Positions 1-7,713 of a DNA stretch of 64,000 bases are shown piece by piece. The notes under the pieces were generated by a model, which did no database searches, had not been told where the DNA came from, and saw only the letters and a list, made by a program, of their open reading frames with translations. Source of the stretch: Stenotrophomonas maltophilia (lineage in GTDB: Bacteria > Pseudomonadota > Gammaproteobacteria > Xanthomonadales > Xanthomonadaceae); contig DEVL01000005.1 in the NCBI GenBank assembly GCA_002363385.1, positions 148,312 through 212,311 of the forward strand. Direction: 5' to 3'. The stretch's first letter is position 1, and each line of letters opens with the position of its first letter. The position numbers were made by a program, and so were the translations under genes.

Positions 1-2
1 TG

Positions 3-92
3 TTCCTGGACAGCAACGGCAATGTGCTGCGGGTGCCGGCATGGTCGACCTTCAGCGGTGGCCGGCCGATGCCCATCGCCACCAGCAATTAA
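3..92 (+). CDS. C-terminal end of an LpoA-like penicillin-binding protein activator (partial)
   Basis: An open frame enters from the left edge and stops at TAA 90-92, giving 29 residues that end in PMPIATSN. The fragment is too short to identify by sequence. The call rests on position: in many gammaproteobacteria the outer-membrane lipoprotein LpoA, which activates penicillin-binding protein PBP1A, is encoded immediately upstream of yraN, and yraN follows here within a few bases. Identity is therefore inference from gene order. The reading frame itself is clear, since it runs straight into the next gene. Confidence 0.5.
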   Translation, partial: FLDSNGNVLRVPAWSTFSGGRPMPIATSN

Positions 93-97
93 GTCGC

Positions 98-466
98 GTG
101 CCGACCGGGCGCGCGGTGCGTGGCGCGGCGGTGGAAGCCGCCGCGCAGCAACACCTCCGGGAGGCCGGGCTGCGCCCGGTCACCACCAATGCGCGTTATC
201 GCCGCGGTGAGATCGACCTGATCATGCGCGACGGCGATGTCGTCGTGTTCGTGGAAGTCCGCTACCGCGCGGACGCCCGCTTCGGCGGCGGCGCGGCCTC
301 GGTGGACCGCCGCAAGCGACGCAAGCTGGTGATCGCCGCGCAGCTGTTCCTGCAATCGCATCCCTGGCTGGCCGAGCAGCCATGCCGCTTCGATGTCGTC
401 GAAGCCGCCGGCGAGCCCCCGCAGCTGAACTGGCTGCGCGACGCGTTCCGGCTGGAAGACTGCTGA
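98..466 (+). CDS. yraN: YraN family (UPF0102) endonuclease-like protein
   Basis: A 122-residue protein of the UPF0102/YraN family, small proteins with a restriction-endonuclease-like fold whose cellular role is not established. Visible family features are GEIDLIMRDG followed by VVFVEVRYR, the spaced acidic/E-x-K-like core of the fold, then SVDRRKRRKL. An ATG at position 41 is in frame, but it would overlap the upstream gene by 52 bases and add residues not seen in relatives. The GTG at 98, just after the upstream stop, gives the usual family length, so I chose it; no strong ribosome-binding site decides between them. The stop overlaps the next ATG (TGATG), indicating translational coupling. 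Confidence 0.85.
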   Translation: MPTGRAVRGAAVEAAAQQHLREAGLRPVTTNARYRRGEIDLIMRDGDVVVFVEVRYRADARFGGGAASVDRRKRRKLVIAAQLFLQSHPWLAEQPCRFDVVEAAGEPPQLNWLRDAFRLEDC

Positions 467-1002
467 TGCCTTCCATCTTCACCCACGCGGCCATTCCGCT
501 GGCGCTGTGGTGCGCCGCGGATCGCGGCCGGATCTCCACGCCATTGCTGGCCGCCGGCGTGGTCGCGGCCATGCTGCCGGATGCGGACGTGCTCGCGTTC
601 GCATTGCACATTCCGTATGCCGACAGCTTCGGCCATCGGGGTGCCAGTCATTCGATGGTGTTCGCCGTACTGATGGCAGTGGTCGCCGCGCTGCTGCATC
701 GGCGCCTGCGCGCCACGGCGGTGCAGGCAGCCGCGTTCGTCGGTCTTTGCGCGCTGTCGCATCCACTGCTGGATGCGCTCACCTCCGGCGGGCTTGGCGT
801 CGCGTTGTGGTGGCCATGGAGCGGCGAACGCTACTTCGCCCCGTGGCGCCCGATCCGCGTCTCGCCCTTCGCGCCGCAGTTCTTCAGCGCACGCGGGATG
901 GCGACCGTCCTTTCCGAACTGCGTTGGGTCTGGCTGCCACTGGCGCTGGCTGTGGTCGGCTGGCGAGCGATCCAACGTGCCCCTGCTGATTCCCGGACCT
1001 GA
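466..1002 (+). CDS. Membrane-bound metal-dependent hydrolase, YdjM/DUF457-like
   Basis: A 178-residue, strongly hydrophobic protein with about four to five membrane segments. It has the family pattern of charged and histidine motifs between helices: FTHAAIPLAL at the N-terminus, LPDADVLAF near residue 45, HRGASHS near residue 62 and LSHPLLDALT near residue 100. These resemble the metal ligands of YdjM/DUF457 proteins (LexA-regulated in E. coli), annotated as predicted membrane metal-dependent hydrolases. The ATG overlaps the yraN stop. The end overlaps the ATG of the FAD oxidase gene, so the three genes look like one transcription unit. The substrate is unknown. Confidence 0.75.
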   Translation: MPSIFTHAAIPLALWCAADRGRISTPLLAAGVVAAMLPDADVLAFALHIPYADSFGHRGASHSMVFAVLMAVVAALLHRRLRATAVQAAAFVGLCALSHPLLDALTSGGLGVALWWPWSGERYFAPWRPIRVSPFAPQFFSARGMATVLSELRWVWLPLALAVVGWRAIQRAPADSRT

Positions 1003-2390
1003 TGATGACCCCTGCCCTGCCCCCTGCGTTCATTGCCACCCTGCATGCCCTGCTCGGCGAAGACGGTTGGCGAACGGATGACAGCGCACGCAACGCGCAT
1101 GCCCAGGACAACTCGTGGCGGCACACGCTGCCGGCCGGTGTCGCCTTCCCGCGTGATCGCGAGCAGGTCGTCGCCCTGGTCCGCGCCTGCCGCGAACACC
1201 GCATCGCCTTGGTCGCGCGTGGCGCAGGCACCGGCACCACGGGTGCGGCAGTGCCGATCGAAGGCAGCATCGTGCTCTCGTTCGCGCGGATGAACCGCAT
1301 CCTCGCCATCCAGCCCGGCGACCGCTGCGCGGTAGTCGAGCCGGGCGTGCTCAACGGCGACCTGCAGCAGGCCCTGATGCCGCATGGCCTGTTCTGGCCA
1401 CCGGACCCTTCCAGCGCGGAGATCTGCAGCATCGGCGGCAACCTGGCCTGCAATGCCGGCGGCCCGCGCGCGGTGAAGTACGGCACCAGCCGCGACAACG
1501 TGCTTGGACTGGTGGCGGTCACCGGTGCCGGTGAACTGATCACCTGCGGCGGCCCATACACCAAGGACGCCACCGGCTACGACCTGACCCATCTGCTGGT
1601 CGGCAGCGAAGGGACGCTGGCGCTGATCGTGGAAGCAACGTTGAAGCTGACCCCGCTGCCGGTGACGCAGGCGGGGCTGCGCGTGCTGTACCGCGATGCG
1701 GATGCTGCCGCGCAGGCGGTGTCGCGCCTGATGGCCCAGCCGGTGGTGCCCACCCGCCTGGAATTCATGGATGCGCGCAGCCTGGAGCTGCTGCGTCGCA
1801 ATGGTGCCGAGGTACCCGAGGCTGGCGCGATGTTGCTGGTCGAAGCCGATGGCGACCACGATACCCTGCCCTATCTGCTGCAGGCCCTGGCAACCGCGGC
1901 CGAAGGCGAGGGCCTGATCGCGCTGGACGTGGCGATGGAAGGCAGCGCGCGCGAAACTCTGTGGGCCGCGCGCAAGGCGCTGTCACCGGCGCTGCGCAGC
2001 ATCGCACCTGGCAAGATCAACGAAGACGTGGTGGTGCCGGTCTCGCGCATTCCCGCGCTGGTCGCCGGGGTGCAGGCACTATCGGCGGAGTTCGATCTGC
2101 CCATCGTCACTTTCGGCCATGCCGGCAACGGCAACCTGCACGTCAACATCCTCTACCACCCGGACGATGCCGGCGAGAACGCACGCGCGCATGCGGCGCT
2201 GCCGCGCGTGTTCGCGCTGACGCTGGCACTGGGCGGCACACTGTCCGGCGAACACGGCATCGGCCTGGCCAAGCGCGATTTCATGGCGCAGGCATTCACC
2301 CCGGCCACGCTGGCGGCGATGCGCGCGATCAAGGCCGCGCTGGATCCGGACGGGATTCTCAACCCGGGCAAGGTACTGCCGCCGGGGTGA
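1002..2390 (+). CDS. FAD-linked oxidase, GlcD/D-2-hydroxyacid dehydrogenase type
   Basis: A 462-residue flavoprotein of the PCMH/VAO superfamily, with an N-terminal FAD-binding domain (VARGAGTGTTGAAVP near residue 70) and a C-terminal FAD-oxidase domain. The latter carries FGHAGNGNLHVNI near residue 370 and LSGEHGIGLAKRD near residue 417, the signature of D-lactate, glycolate (GlcD) and D-2-hydroxyglutarate dehydrogenases. These enzymes oxidise a D-2-hydroxyacid to the 2-oxoacid and pass electrons to quinone or an electron-transfer partner. The specific substrate cannot be read from the sequence, and no GlcE/GlcF partner is adjacent. ATG codons at 1002 and 1005 are both usable. The gene converges on thiL with a 6-base gap and no obvious terminator. 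Confidence 0.85.
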   Translation: MMTPALPPAFIATLHALLGEDGWRTDDSARNAHAQDNSWRHTLPAGVAFPRDREQVVALVRACREHRIALVARGAGTGTTGAAVPIEGSIVLSFARMNRILAIQPGDRCAVVEPGVLNGDLQQALMPHGLFWPPDPSSAEICSIGGNLACNAGGPRAVKYGTSRDNVLGLVAVTGAGELITCGGPYTKDATGYDLTHLLVGSEGTLALIVEATLKLTPLPVTQAGLRVLYRDADAAAQAVSRLMAQPVVPTRLEFMDARSLELLRRNGAEVPEAGAMLLVEADGDHDTLPYLLQALATAAEGEGLIALDVAMEGSARETLWAARKALSPALRSIAPGKINEDVVVPVSRIPALVAGVQALSAEFDLPIVTFGHAGNGNLHVNILYHPDDAGENARAHAALPRVFALTLALGGTLSGEHGIGLAKRDFMAQAFTPATLAAMRAIKAALDPDGILNPGKVLPPG

Positions 2391-2396
2391 TGGGCG

Positions 2397-3371
2397 TCAG
2401 CGACGTTCGGAGAAGTGCTCGTAACCACCGTCGGTGGCGTCCGCATCGGCGCAGTGCACGCCCTCCCCTTCGACGATCCGGCCGATCCGGGTCAGCGGCA
2501 AACCCAGTGACGCCGACAAGGCATGGATCGCCTCGCGCTGCGACGGCGCGACGGTGAAGCACAGCTCGTAATCGTCGCCGCCACGCAGCGCGCAGTCGCG
2601 GGCACCCTCGCGCCCCAGCTGCTCGCGCAGCGCCGACGAGATCGGCAATGCATCGGCCTCGACTTCCGCGCGCACTCCGCTGCGTGCCGCGATGTGGCCC
2701 AGGTCGGACAGCAGGCCATCGGAGATATCCACGGCCGCATGCGCGTAGGCCCGCAGGCGCAGGCCGAGCGTGACCCGCGGGATCGGACGCAGCAGGCGCT
2801 CGCGCAGCGTTTCGTCATCGCTGAGCAGCGTGGCCACCGCCACTTTCAAGCGGTTCTGCTGCCACAGGCGCAGCGCACCGGCGGCATCGCCCAGGGTGCC
2901 ACTGACCCAGATGTCATCCCCGACCTGCGCACGATCGCGACGCAGGGCCTGGCCAGGCGCCACCTGCCCCATCGCGGTGACCGACAGCGACAGCGGACCG
3001 CGTGTGGTGTCGCCGCCAACCAGCACGATGTCGTGTTCGTCGGCCAGGGCGAAGAAGCCATCGGCGAAGGCTTCGAGCCAGTCCGGGTCGGCCGTGGGCA
3101 GCGACAGCGCCAACGTGCACCACGCCGGACGGGCACCCATCGCGGCGAGATCGGAGAGGTTGACCGCGAGGGTTTTCCAGCCGATGTCGTAGGCCGGGGT
3201 TTCGGCCGGGAAATGCACGCCGCTGTTGAGCGTATCGGCGGTGATCACCAGCTGTTCGCCTGCACGCGGCTGCAACAACGCGGCGTCATCGCCGATGCCG
3301 AGCACGACATCGGCGCGCGCGGTGGTGCGCGCACGGATGCGATCGATCAGATCAAATTCGGCAAGGGACAT
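2397..3371 (-). CDS. thiL: Thiamine-monophosphate kinase ThiL
   Basis: A 324-residue kinase that phosphorylates thiamine monophosphate to the active cofactor thiamine diphosphate in the cytoplasm. The start MSLAEFDLIDRI and the Mg/ATP-binding motif VLGIGDDAALL near residue 25 are diagnostic. GGDTTRGPLSLSVTAMG and the AVDISDGLLSDLGHIA stretch are the conserved AIR-synthase-superfamily metal and substrate motifs. An in-frame ATG 36 bases further upstream would overlap the end of nusB, so the start at 3371 is preferred. It is the last gene of the ribE-ribBA-ribH-nusB-thiL run, a common order in gammaproteobacteria. Confidence 0.95.
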   Translation of the reverse strand: MSLAEFDLIDRIRARTTARADVVLGIGDDAALLQPRAGEQLVITADTLNSGVHFPAETPAYDIGWKTLAVNLSDLAAMGARPAWCTLALSLPTADPDWLEAFADGFFALADEHDIVLVGGDTTRGPLSLSVTAMGQVAPGQALRRDRAQVGDDIWVSGTLGDAAGALRLWQQNRLKVAVATLLSDDETLRERLLRPIPRVTLGLRLRAYAHAAVDISDGLLSDLGHIAARSGVRAEVEADALPISSALREQLGREGARDCALRGGDDYELCFTVAPSQREAIHALSASLGLPLTRIGRIVEGEGVHCADADATDGGYEHFSERR

Positions 3372-3379
3372 GGGGCGGA

Positions 3380-3859
3380 TCAGCCCCCGTTTTCGACCTT
3401 GCGCCACTCGGCCGAAGCACGGTCCAGCACGCCATTGACGTAGGTGTGGCCATGCTCGGAGCCGAAGCGCTTGGCCGACTCGATCGCTTCGTTGATCACG
3501 ACGCGGTACGGCACGTCCAGGCGGTAACGCATTTCGTAGGCGGCCACGCGCAGCGCGGCGCGTTCGATCGCGTCCACTTCTTCGATGCCGCGGTCCAGGT
3601 ACGGATCCAGCGCCGCGTCCAGGTCCTTGCGGTTGTCCAGCACGCCATGCACCAGCGCTTCGAAATAGGCCAGATCGGCAATTTCGCGGGCCTGTTCGTG
3701 GGCGAACTGGGCGATCACGCTCTGCGCGTTACCACCGGAGATCTGCCACGCATAGATCGCCTGCAGGGCACGACGACGCGCGCGCGAGCGCAGCACGGGG
3801 TCGACGCCATCACGGCGGACGGGTTTACCGGAGGGCTTGCCCGGGTTTGACTTGTTCAT
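3380..3859 (-). CDS. nusB: Transcription antitermination factor NusB
   Basis: A 159-residue all-helical RNA-binding protein that, with NusE (ribosomal protein S10), binds boxA RNA and supports rRNA antitermination. Family signatures are RSRARRRALQAIYAWQ near residue 25, the DLAYFEALVHGV helix, and the C-terminal VPYRVVINEAIESAKRFG with HTYVNGVLDR. The first 20 residues are Lys/Pro/Gly-rich and probably disordered. The start overlaps the ribH stop by 4 bases (ATGA type). Coupling of nusB to riboflavin genes is widespread in proteobacteria. Confidence 0.96.
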   Translation of the reverse strand: MNKSNPGKPSGKPVRRDGVDPVLRSRARRRALQAIYAWQISGGNAQSVIAQFAHEQAREIADLAYFEALVHGVLDNRKDLDAALDPYLDRGIEEVDAIERAALRVAAYEMRYRLDVPYRVVINEAIESAKRFGSEHGHTYVNGVLDRASAEWRKVENGG

Positions 3860-4323
3860 GGCAGCTGCTCCAGAAGATTGACCATTTCCAACGCCGACAG
3901 TGCGGCTTCCTCACCCTTGTTGCCGTGGCTGCCACCGGCGCGGGCCTCGGCATCCTCGACCCGTTCCACCGCCAGCACGCCATTGAGCACCGGCACGCCG
4001 AAGTCCAGCTGCACGCGCATCAGGCCTTCGGCGCAGCGGTCGGCCACGTGTTCGTAATGGCGGGTATCGCCGCGGATCACACAGCCCAGGGTGATGATCG
4101 CGGCATGCTGATGGGCGGCGGCCAGGCGTGCAGCGACCAGCGGCAGTTCCCACGCGCCGGGCACGCGGATCACATCGATGGCGGACTCGTCGATCCCGTT
4201 GCCGGCCAGGCTCTTGCGCGCGCCGGCCACCAGCACGTCGGTGATGCGGGCATTCCAGCGGCTGGCGAGGATGGCGAAACGGGCCGTTTCGGGGGTGCGA
4301 AGGTCGCCTTCGTAGTGACTCAT
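3856..4323 (-). CDS. ribH: 6,7-dimethyl-8-ribityllumazine synthase RibH
   Basis: A 155-residue enzyme condensing 5-amino-6-ribitylamino-uracil with 3,4-dihydroxy-2-butanone 4-phosphate to lumazine, the penultimate step of riboflavin synthesis; the family forms pentamers or 60-mers. Seen here: FAILASRWNARITD at the N-terminus, RVPGAWELPLVA near residue 55, LGCVIRGDTRHYEHVA near residue 82 (phosphate site and catalytic His) and FGVPVLNGVLAVE near residue 112. I chose the MSHYEG start because the 24 upstream in-frame residues do not resemble the family. A 132-base gap separates it from ribBA, larger than other gaps in this unit. Confidence 0.95.
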   Translation of the reverse strand: MSHYEGDLRTPETARFAILASRWNARITDVLVAGARKSLAGNGIDESAIDVIRVPGAWELPLVAARLAAAHQHAAIITLGCVIRGDTRHYEHVADRCAEGLMRVQLDFGVPVLNGVLAVERVEDAEARAGGSHGNKGEEAALSALEMVNLLEQLP

Positions 4324-4455
4324 GTTCGGCGGGGGATCCAAAAGGTTGATTAGTTTAACGCGCGCGGGCGCCCTACGCGGTCCACGCGGCCTCAATGAGG
4401 GCTGGGAACGCCGCGTGATCGCCGGGCAGTGCCCGACGCCACGCGGCGGATCCGG

Positions 4456-5553
4456 TCACGGCGTGACCGTCTCGACCACTTCCAGGCCATACCCGGCCAG
4501 GCCTACCTGGCGGCGGGGGGTGCCCAGCACGCGCAGCTTGCCCAGGCCCAGGTCGGACAGGATCTGCGCCCCGGCACCGTTGCGGCGCCACTGCCCTACA
4601 TCCTTGTCCTTGCCGGGAGTGACCGGGGCCGGCTGCTGACGCAGACGGGCCAGCAGGCTGTTGGTGTCGCGCGGCGCGGACAGCACCACCATCACGCCCC
4701 GCTCGGCGGCGGCGATCGCGCGCAGGGCATCGGTGGAGGCCACGCCGAAATCATCGCGGCGCCAGTGCAGCAGATCGGCCAGCGGGTTCTCGACCTGCAC
4801 GCGGACCAGGGTCGGCTCGGCATCCGGGGTGCCGCGGACCAGCGCGAAGTGCAGGTCGTGGGCGATCCGGTCGCGGTAGGTGACCAGCGTGAACGGGCCG
4901 AACTCGGTCTCGATCTCGCGTTCGTCCACGCGCTCGACGGTTTTTTCAGTCGCCAGGCGATAGGCGATCAGGTCGGCGATCGAGCCCATCTTCAATCCGT
5001 GCTCGCGGGCGAACACTTCCAGCTCCGGCCGGCGCGCCATGCTGCCGTCCGGGTTGAGGATCTCCACCAGTACGCCGGCCGGCTCCAGGCCCGCCAGCAT
5101 CGCCAGATCGACACCGGCCTCGGTATGCCCGGCGCGGGTCAGCACGCCGCCCGGCTGGGCGATCAGCGGGAAGATGTGGCCCGGCTGATGCAGGTCGGCC
5201 GGCTTGGCATCAGGCTTCACCGCCGTGCGGATGGTGTGCGCGCGGTCGTAGGCCGAGATGCCGGTGGTGACGCCTTCGGCAGCCTCGATGCTGACCGTGA
5301 AGTTGGTCTGGAACTGCGCGGTATTGGCCTGCACCATCGGCGCCAGGCCCAGATCGGCGGCGCGCTCGCGGGTGAGCGGCAGGCACACCAGGCCACGGCC
5401 ATGGGTGACCATGAAGTTGATGTCCGAGGGCTTGACCAGCTCGGCGGCCATGATCAGGTCACCTTCGTTCTCGCGGTCTTCGTCATCGACGATGACGACC
5501 ATGCGGCCGAGGCGGATGTCCTCGAGAATCTCGGGAATGGGGGCGAAATTCAT
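4456..5553 (-). CDS. ribB: 3,4-dihydroxy-2-butanone 4-phosphate synthase with degenerate GTP cyclohydrolase II-like domain
   Basis: A 365-residue two-domain protein. Residues 1 to about 200 are RibB, converting ribulose 5-phosphate to the four-carbon precursor of riboflavin: VIVDDEDRENEGDL near residue 20, HGRGLVCLPLT near residue 51 and RAGHTEAGVDLA near residue 140. Residues from about 205 occupy the place of GTP cyclohydrolase II, but its three zinc cysteines are absent: the region reads VQVENPLADLLHWRRDDFG, and the RQEGRG loop is missing. The second domain is therefore unlikely to have cyclohydrolase activity, and a separate ribA should lie elsewhere. It overlaps ribE by ATGA. Confidence 0.93.
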   Translation of the reverse strand: MNFAPIPEILEDIRLGRMVVIVDDEDRENEGDLIMAAELVKPSDINFMVTHGRGLVCLPLTRERAADLGLAPMVQANTAQFQTNFTVSIEAAEGVTTGISAYDRAHTIRTAVKPDAKPADLHQPGHIFPLIAQPGGVLTRAGHTEAGVDLAMLAGLEPAGVLVEILNPDGSMARRPELEVFAREHGLKMGSIADLIAYRLATEKTVERVDEREIETEFGPFTLVTYRDRIAHDLHFALVRGTPDAEPTLVRVQVENPLADLLHWRRDDFGVASTDALRAIAAAERGVMVVLSAPRDTNSLLARLRQQPAPVTPGKDKDVGQWRRNGAGAQILSDLGLGKLRVLGTPRRQVGLAGYGLEVVETVTP

Positions 5554-6152
5554 GCGCGTGCTCCTGCACCCAACAAACGTTCGACGTAACGGGCGACCAG
5601 ATCAATTTCAAGATTGACCGCACTGCCCACGGCCGTCGCAGCGAAGGCGGTGTTGGCGACGGTATGCGGGATGAGGGCGACTTCGAAGCCCTGCTCGTCC
5701 ACCTCGTTGACGGTCAGGCTGACCCCATCCACGCAGATCGAGCCCTTCTTGGCGATGTAGCGCAGCAGCGCCGTCGGCGCGGCGAAGCGCCAGCGCTGGG
5801 CGCGGGCGTCGTCGTGCACCGACAGCACTTGGCCGAGGCCATCGACATGGCCGCTGACCAGATGGCCACCCAGGCGGTCGGTCGGGCGCATCGCGCGTTC
5901 AAGATTGATGACGGCGCCGTCGGTCAGTTGACCGAGCGTGGTCAGGCCCAGCGTCTCGGTGGAGGCGTCGGCTTGGAAGCTCGTCGCGTCATAGGCGATG
6001 ACAGTGAGGCAGACCCCGTTGATGGCGATGCTCTCGCCCATCTGCACGTTCTCGAACGGCAGGGTGCCCACGTCAAAGGTAAAGCGGACATCGCCGCCAA
6101 GGGGGTCGCGTGCGGCCAGACGGCCGACGCCTTCGATGATTCCAGTAAACAA
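5550..6152 (-). CDS. ribE: Riboflavin synthase alpha subunit RibE (RibC type)
   Basis: A 200-residue enzyme dismutating two lumazine molecules to riboflavin and the pyrimidine precursor. It shows the two internally similar beta-barrels: FTGIIEGVGRLAA at the start, GESIAINGVCLTV near residue 38, GGHLVSGHVDGLG near residue 97, and the second-barrel KKGSICVDGVSLTVNEV near residue 135. I assign a TTG start at 6152, because the protein then begins exactly at FTGIIEGVG and GGAGA lies 7 bases upstream; longer in-frame starts would run back toward the riboswitch. It is first in its operon, 77 bases after the FMN riboswitch. Confidence 0.94.
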   Translation of the reverse strand: MFTGIIEGVGRLAARDPLGGDVRFTFDVGTLPFENVQMGESIAINGVCLTVIAYDATSFQADASTETLGLTTLGQLTDGAVINLERAMRPTDRLGGHLVSGHVDGLGQVLSVHDDARAQRWRFAAPTALLRYIAKKGSICVDGVSLTVNEVDEQGFEVALIPHTVANTAFAATAVGSAVNLEIDLVARYVERLLGAGARA

Positions 6153-6228
6153 GGAACGTTCTCCGCGGAAAGTGAGCGAAAAACGCCGCAAGGCATATAG
6201 GTGCACGCCGAGCGCAAGGCCCGGCCGC

Positions 6229-6371
6229 ACCGTCTTCTTTCATCCGGACTATACCGTCGGCTCCGGCATCGGACCGGATCTGCTGACCTTCCCGGGGACC
6301 GGGAAGCGCTCGCGGGCTCGTGCTTGCGCACCTACCGCCGGTGGGGAATCGCACCCCGCCCTGAAGACGTT
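6229..6371 (-). promoter_or_regulatory. FMN riboswitch (RFN element) controlling ribE-ribBA-ribH-nusB-thiL
   Basis: On the minus strand the segment contains the conserved RFN blocks in order: CTTCAGGGCGGGGTG with GATTCCCCACCGGCGGTA near the 5' end, an internal variable hairpin, GGTCAGCAGATCCGGT, then the 3' block GATGCCGGAGCCGACGGTA, followed by ATAGTCCGGATG and AAGAAGACGG. These are hallmarks of the FMN aptamer. Its 3' end lies 77 bases from the ribE start with no intervening T-run terminator, so control is probably at translation initiation. FMN binding is expected to lower expression of the whole unit. ribD lies upstream and outside its control. Confidence 0.95.
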
Positions 6372-6389
6372 TGTGTACCGGCGAACCGG

Positions 6390-6410
6390 CCCGGCTAGTG
6401 TAACAGGGCA
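6390..6410 (-). promoter_or_regulatory. Candidate promoter for the riboswitch-ribE transcript
   Basis: On the minus strand an extended -10 element TG-T-TACACT lies at 6397-6405, about 20-25 bases before the RFN element. It would start the leader near 6390. No convincing -35 hexamer is visible at 16-18 bases, as is usual for extended -10 promoters. The call is from sequence only. Confidence 0.45.
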
Positions 6411-6439
6411 CCCTGACTGGGGGCTTTAAGTTAAATAAG

Positions 6440-6448
6440 TGTTAAGAT
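6440..6448 (+). promoter_or_regulatory. Candidate extended -10 promoter for the sRNA at 6455-6562
   Basis: TG-T-TAAGAT at 6440-6448 lies in a short AT-rich patch (TTAAGTTAAATAAGTG). It points toward the self-terminating intergenic transcript unit and would start RNA near 6455. It is arranged back to back with the riboswitch promoter about 40 bases away. Confidence 0.45.
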
Positions 6449-6454
6449 ACACCG

Positions 6455-6562
6455 CTCAGCTCGCTGCCGATGAATGATGGGGCAGCTGTATCGCTTACTG
6501 ATCGGGCTGCGGCGTCATCGCCGCGCCCTGATCGACCGGGTCCCGCAAGGGACCCGTTTTTT
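6455..6562 (+). ncRNA. Candidate small RNA (~108 nt), three hairpins with intrinsic terminator
   Basis: No gene needs a terminator here, yet a near-ideal one is present at the right end, and an extended -10 element precedes the unit. The predicted RNA folds into hairpin 1 (GCTGCC 6463-6468 with GGCAGC 6481-6486, purine-rich loop GATGAATGATGG), hairpin 2 (6500-6533, with GCGGCG-TCAT-CGCCGC at its core) and the terminator hairpin. It lies divergently from the FMN riboswitch and converges on ribD. A short in-frame reading is possible through the region but has no protein-like character. I cannot assign it to a named family. Confidence 0.5.
6537..6562 (+). terminator. Rho-independent terminator of the candidate sRNA
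   Basis: A perfect 8-bp stem, CGGGTCCC (6537-6544) and GGGACCCG (6549-6556), with a GCAA tetraloop, is followed by six T residues (6557-6562). The T-run overlaps the ribD stop codon. No T-run follows on the minus strand, so it acts for + transcripts. Confidence 0.85.
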
Positions 6563-7643
6563 ATAGGCGCAGCAGCGAACGCAGGTCGCTGCCCACGTGC
6601 CGCTGGTCTACCACGCGCATGCGGCGCTGCTGGTCCATCGCATGGATACCCAGCCCAGACAGCAGCGGCAGGCCATGTTCACCGAGCAGCGTCGGAGCCT
6701 GATAGAGCAGCAGTTCGTCGACCCAGCCACCGGCCAGCAGCGCGCCGGCCAAGGTCGCGCCGGCCTCGGTATGCACTTCATTGATGCCGCGCTCGGCCAG
6801 CAGGGCCAGCACTGCGCCCAGATCCAGCCGACCGTCATGGCTGGGTACGCTGGCGAACTCGGCATCGGCGGCATCCGGCGGGCTGACCGCGGCGTCATGC
6901 ACGTACAGGGTAGGCGCCCCGCCCTCGCGCACCCGCGCACATTCAAGCGAGCGCAGCCGCGCATCGAGTACCACCCGCAACGGCGGCAATACCTCGGTAT
7001 CGGCCAGGCGCACGGTCAACATCGGGTCATCGGCCGACACGGTCGCCGCGCCGGTGAGAATCGCACCCGCACGCGCACGCCAGTGCTGCACATCTTCGCG
7101 GGCGGCCGCACCGGTGATCCACTTGGAGCTGCCATCGGCCATCGCGGTACGGCCGTCCAGACTGGCCGCAAGCTTCACCCGCACCCAGGGGCGCCCGCGT
7201 TCGATGCGTGACAGAAACCCGTGGTTGAGTTCGCGTGCCTGGGCGGCCATCAGGCCTTCGGCCACCTCGATACCCGCCTCGCGCAGCAGCACGAAACCGC
7301 CGCCGTCGACCTTCGGGAAGGGATCGCGCATCGCCGCGACCACACGGCTCACGCCGGCATCGATCAGGGCCAGGGCGCATGGCGGTGTCCGGCCATGATG
7401 CGCGCAGGGTTCCAGGGTGACGTAGGCGGTGGCATCGCGCGCCTGTTCACCGGCCTGGCGCAGTGCGAAGACTTCCGCATGCGGACCGCCGGTACGCTGG
7501 TGCCAGCCCTCGCCGACCACCACCTCGTCGCGTGCGATGACACAACCCACCATCGGGTTGGGCCGCGCGGTATACGCGGCGCGCTCGGCCAGGCGCAGCG
7601 CATGCGCCATGTGCTGGTGGTCGAGAGCGGTAAATTCGGTCAT
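6561..7643 (-). CDS. ribD: Bifunctional riboflavin deaminase/reductase RibD
   Basis: A 360-residue fusion performing two early riboflavin steps: deamination of the pyrimidine ring, then NADPH reduction of the ribosyl chain. The N-terminal deaminase (to about residue 145) has the zinc motifs HAEVFAL near residue 50 and TLEPCAHHGRTPPC near residue 76. The C-terminal reductase begins near residue 147 (RPWVRVKLAASLDG) and includes SSKWITG and HTEAGATLAGALL. The MTEFTALDHQHM start at 7643 is preferred over an ATG four codons earlier. It sits in the same direction as nrdR, and is separated from the other rib genes by the riboswitch and the sRNA. Confidence 0.94.
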   Translation of the reverse strand: MTEFTALDHQHMAHALRLAERAAYTARPNPMVGCVIARDEVVVGEGWHQRTGGPHAEVFALRQAGEQARDATAYVTLEPCAHHGRTPPCALALIDAGVSRVVAAMRDPFPKVDGGGFVLLREAGIEVAEGLMAAQARELNHGFLSRIERGRPWVRVKLAASLDGRTAMADGSSKWITGAAAREDVQHWRARAGAILTGAATVSADDPMLTVRLADTEVLPPLRVVLDARLRSLECARVREGGAPTLYVHDAAVSPPDAADAEFASVPSHDGRLDLGAVLALLAERGINEVHTEAGATLAGALLAGGWVDELLLYQAPTLLGEHGLPLLSGLGIHAMDQQRRMRVVDQRHVGSDLRSLLRL

Positions 7644-7713
7644 GGCGGTGAGCATCTGGCGGCAGGCAGCCGCGATGGTAGCTCAGCCGTGGTGGCCGCG
7701 ATGCGGCGCAGGC

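Noticed and set aside
6470..6784. A small + strand protein starting in the sRNA region
   Set aside because: It runs through the terminator hairpin and far into antisense ribD, is Arg/Pro/Ala-rich and has no ribosome-binding site.
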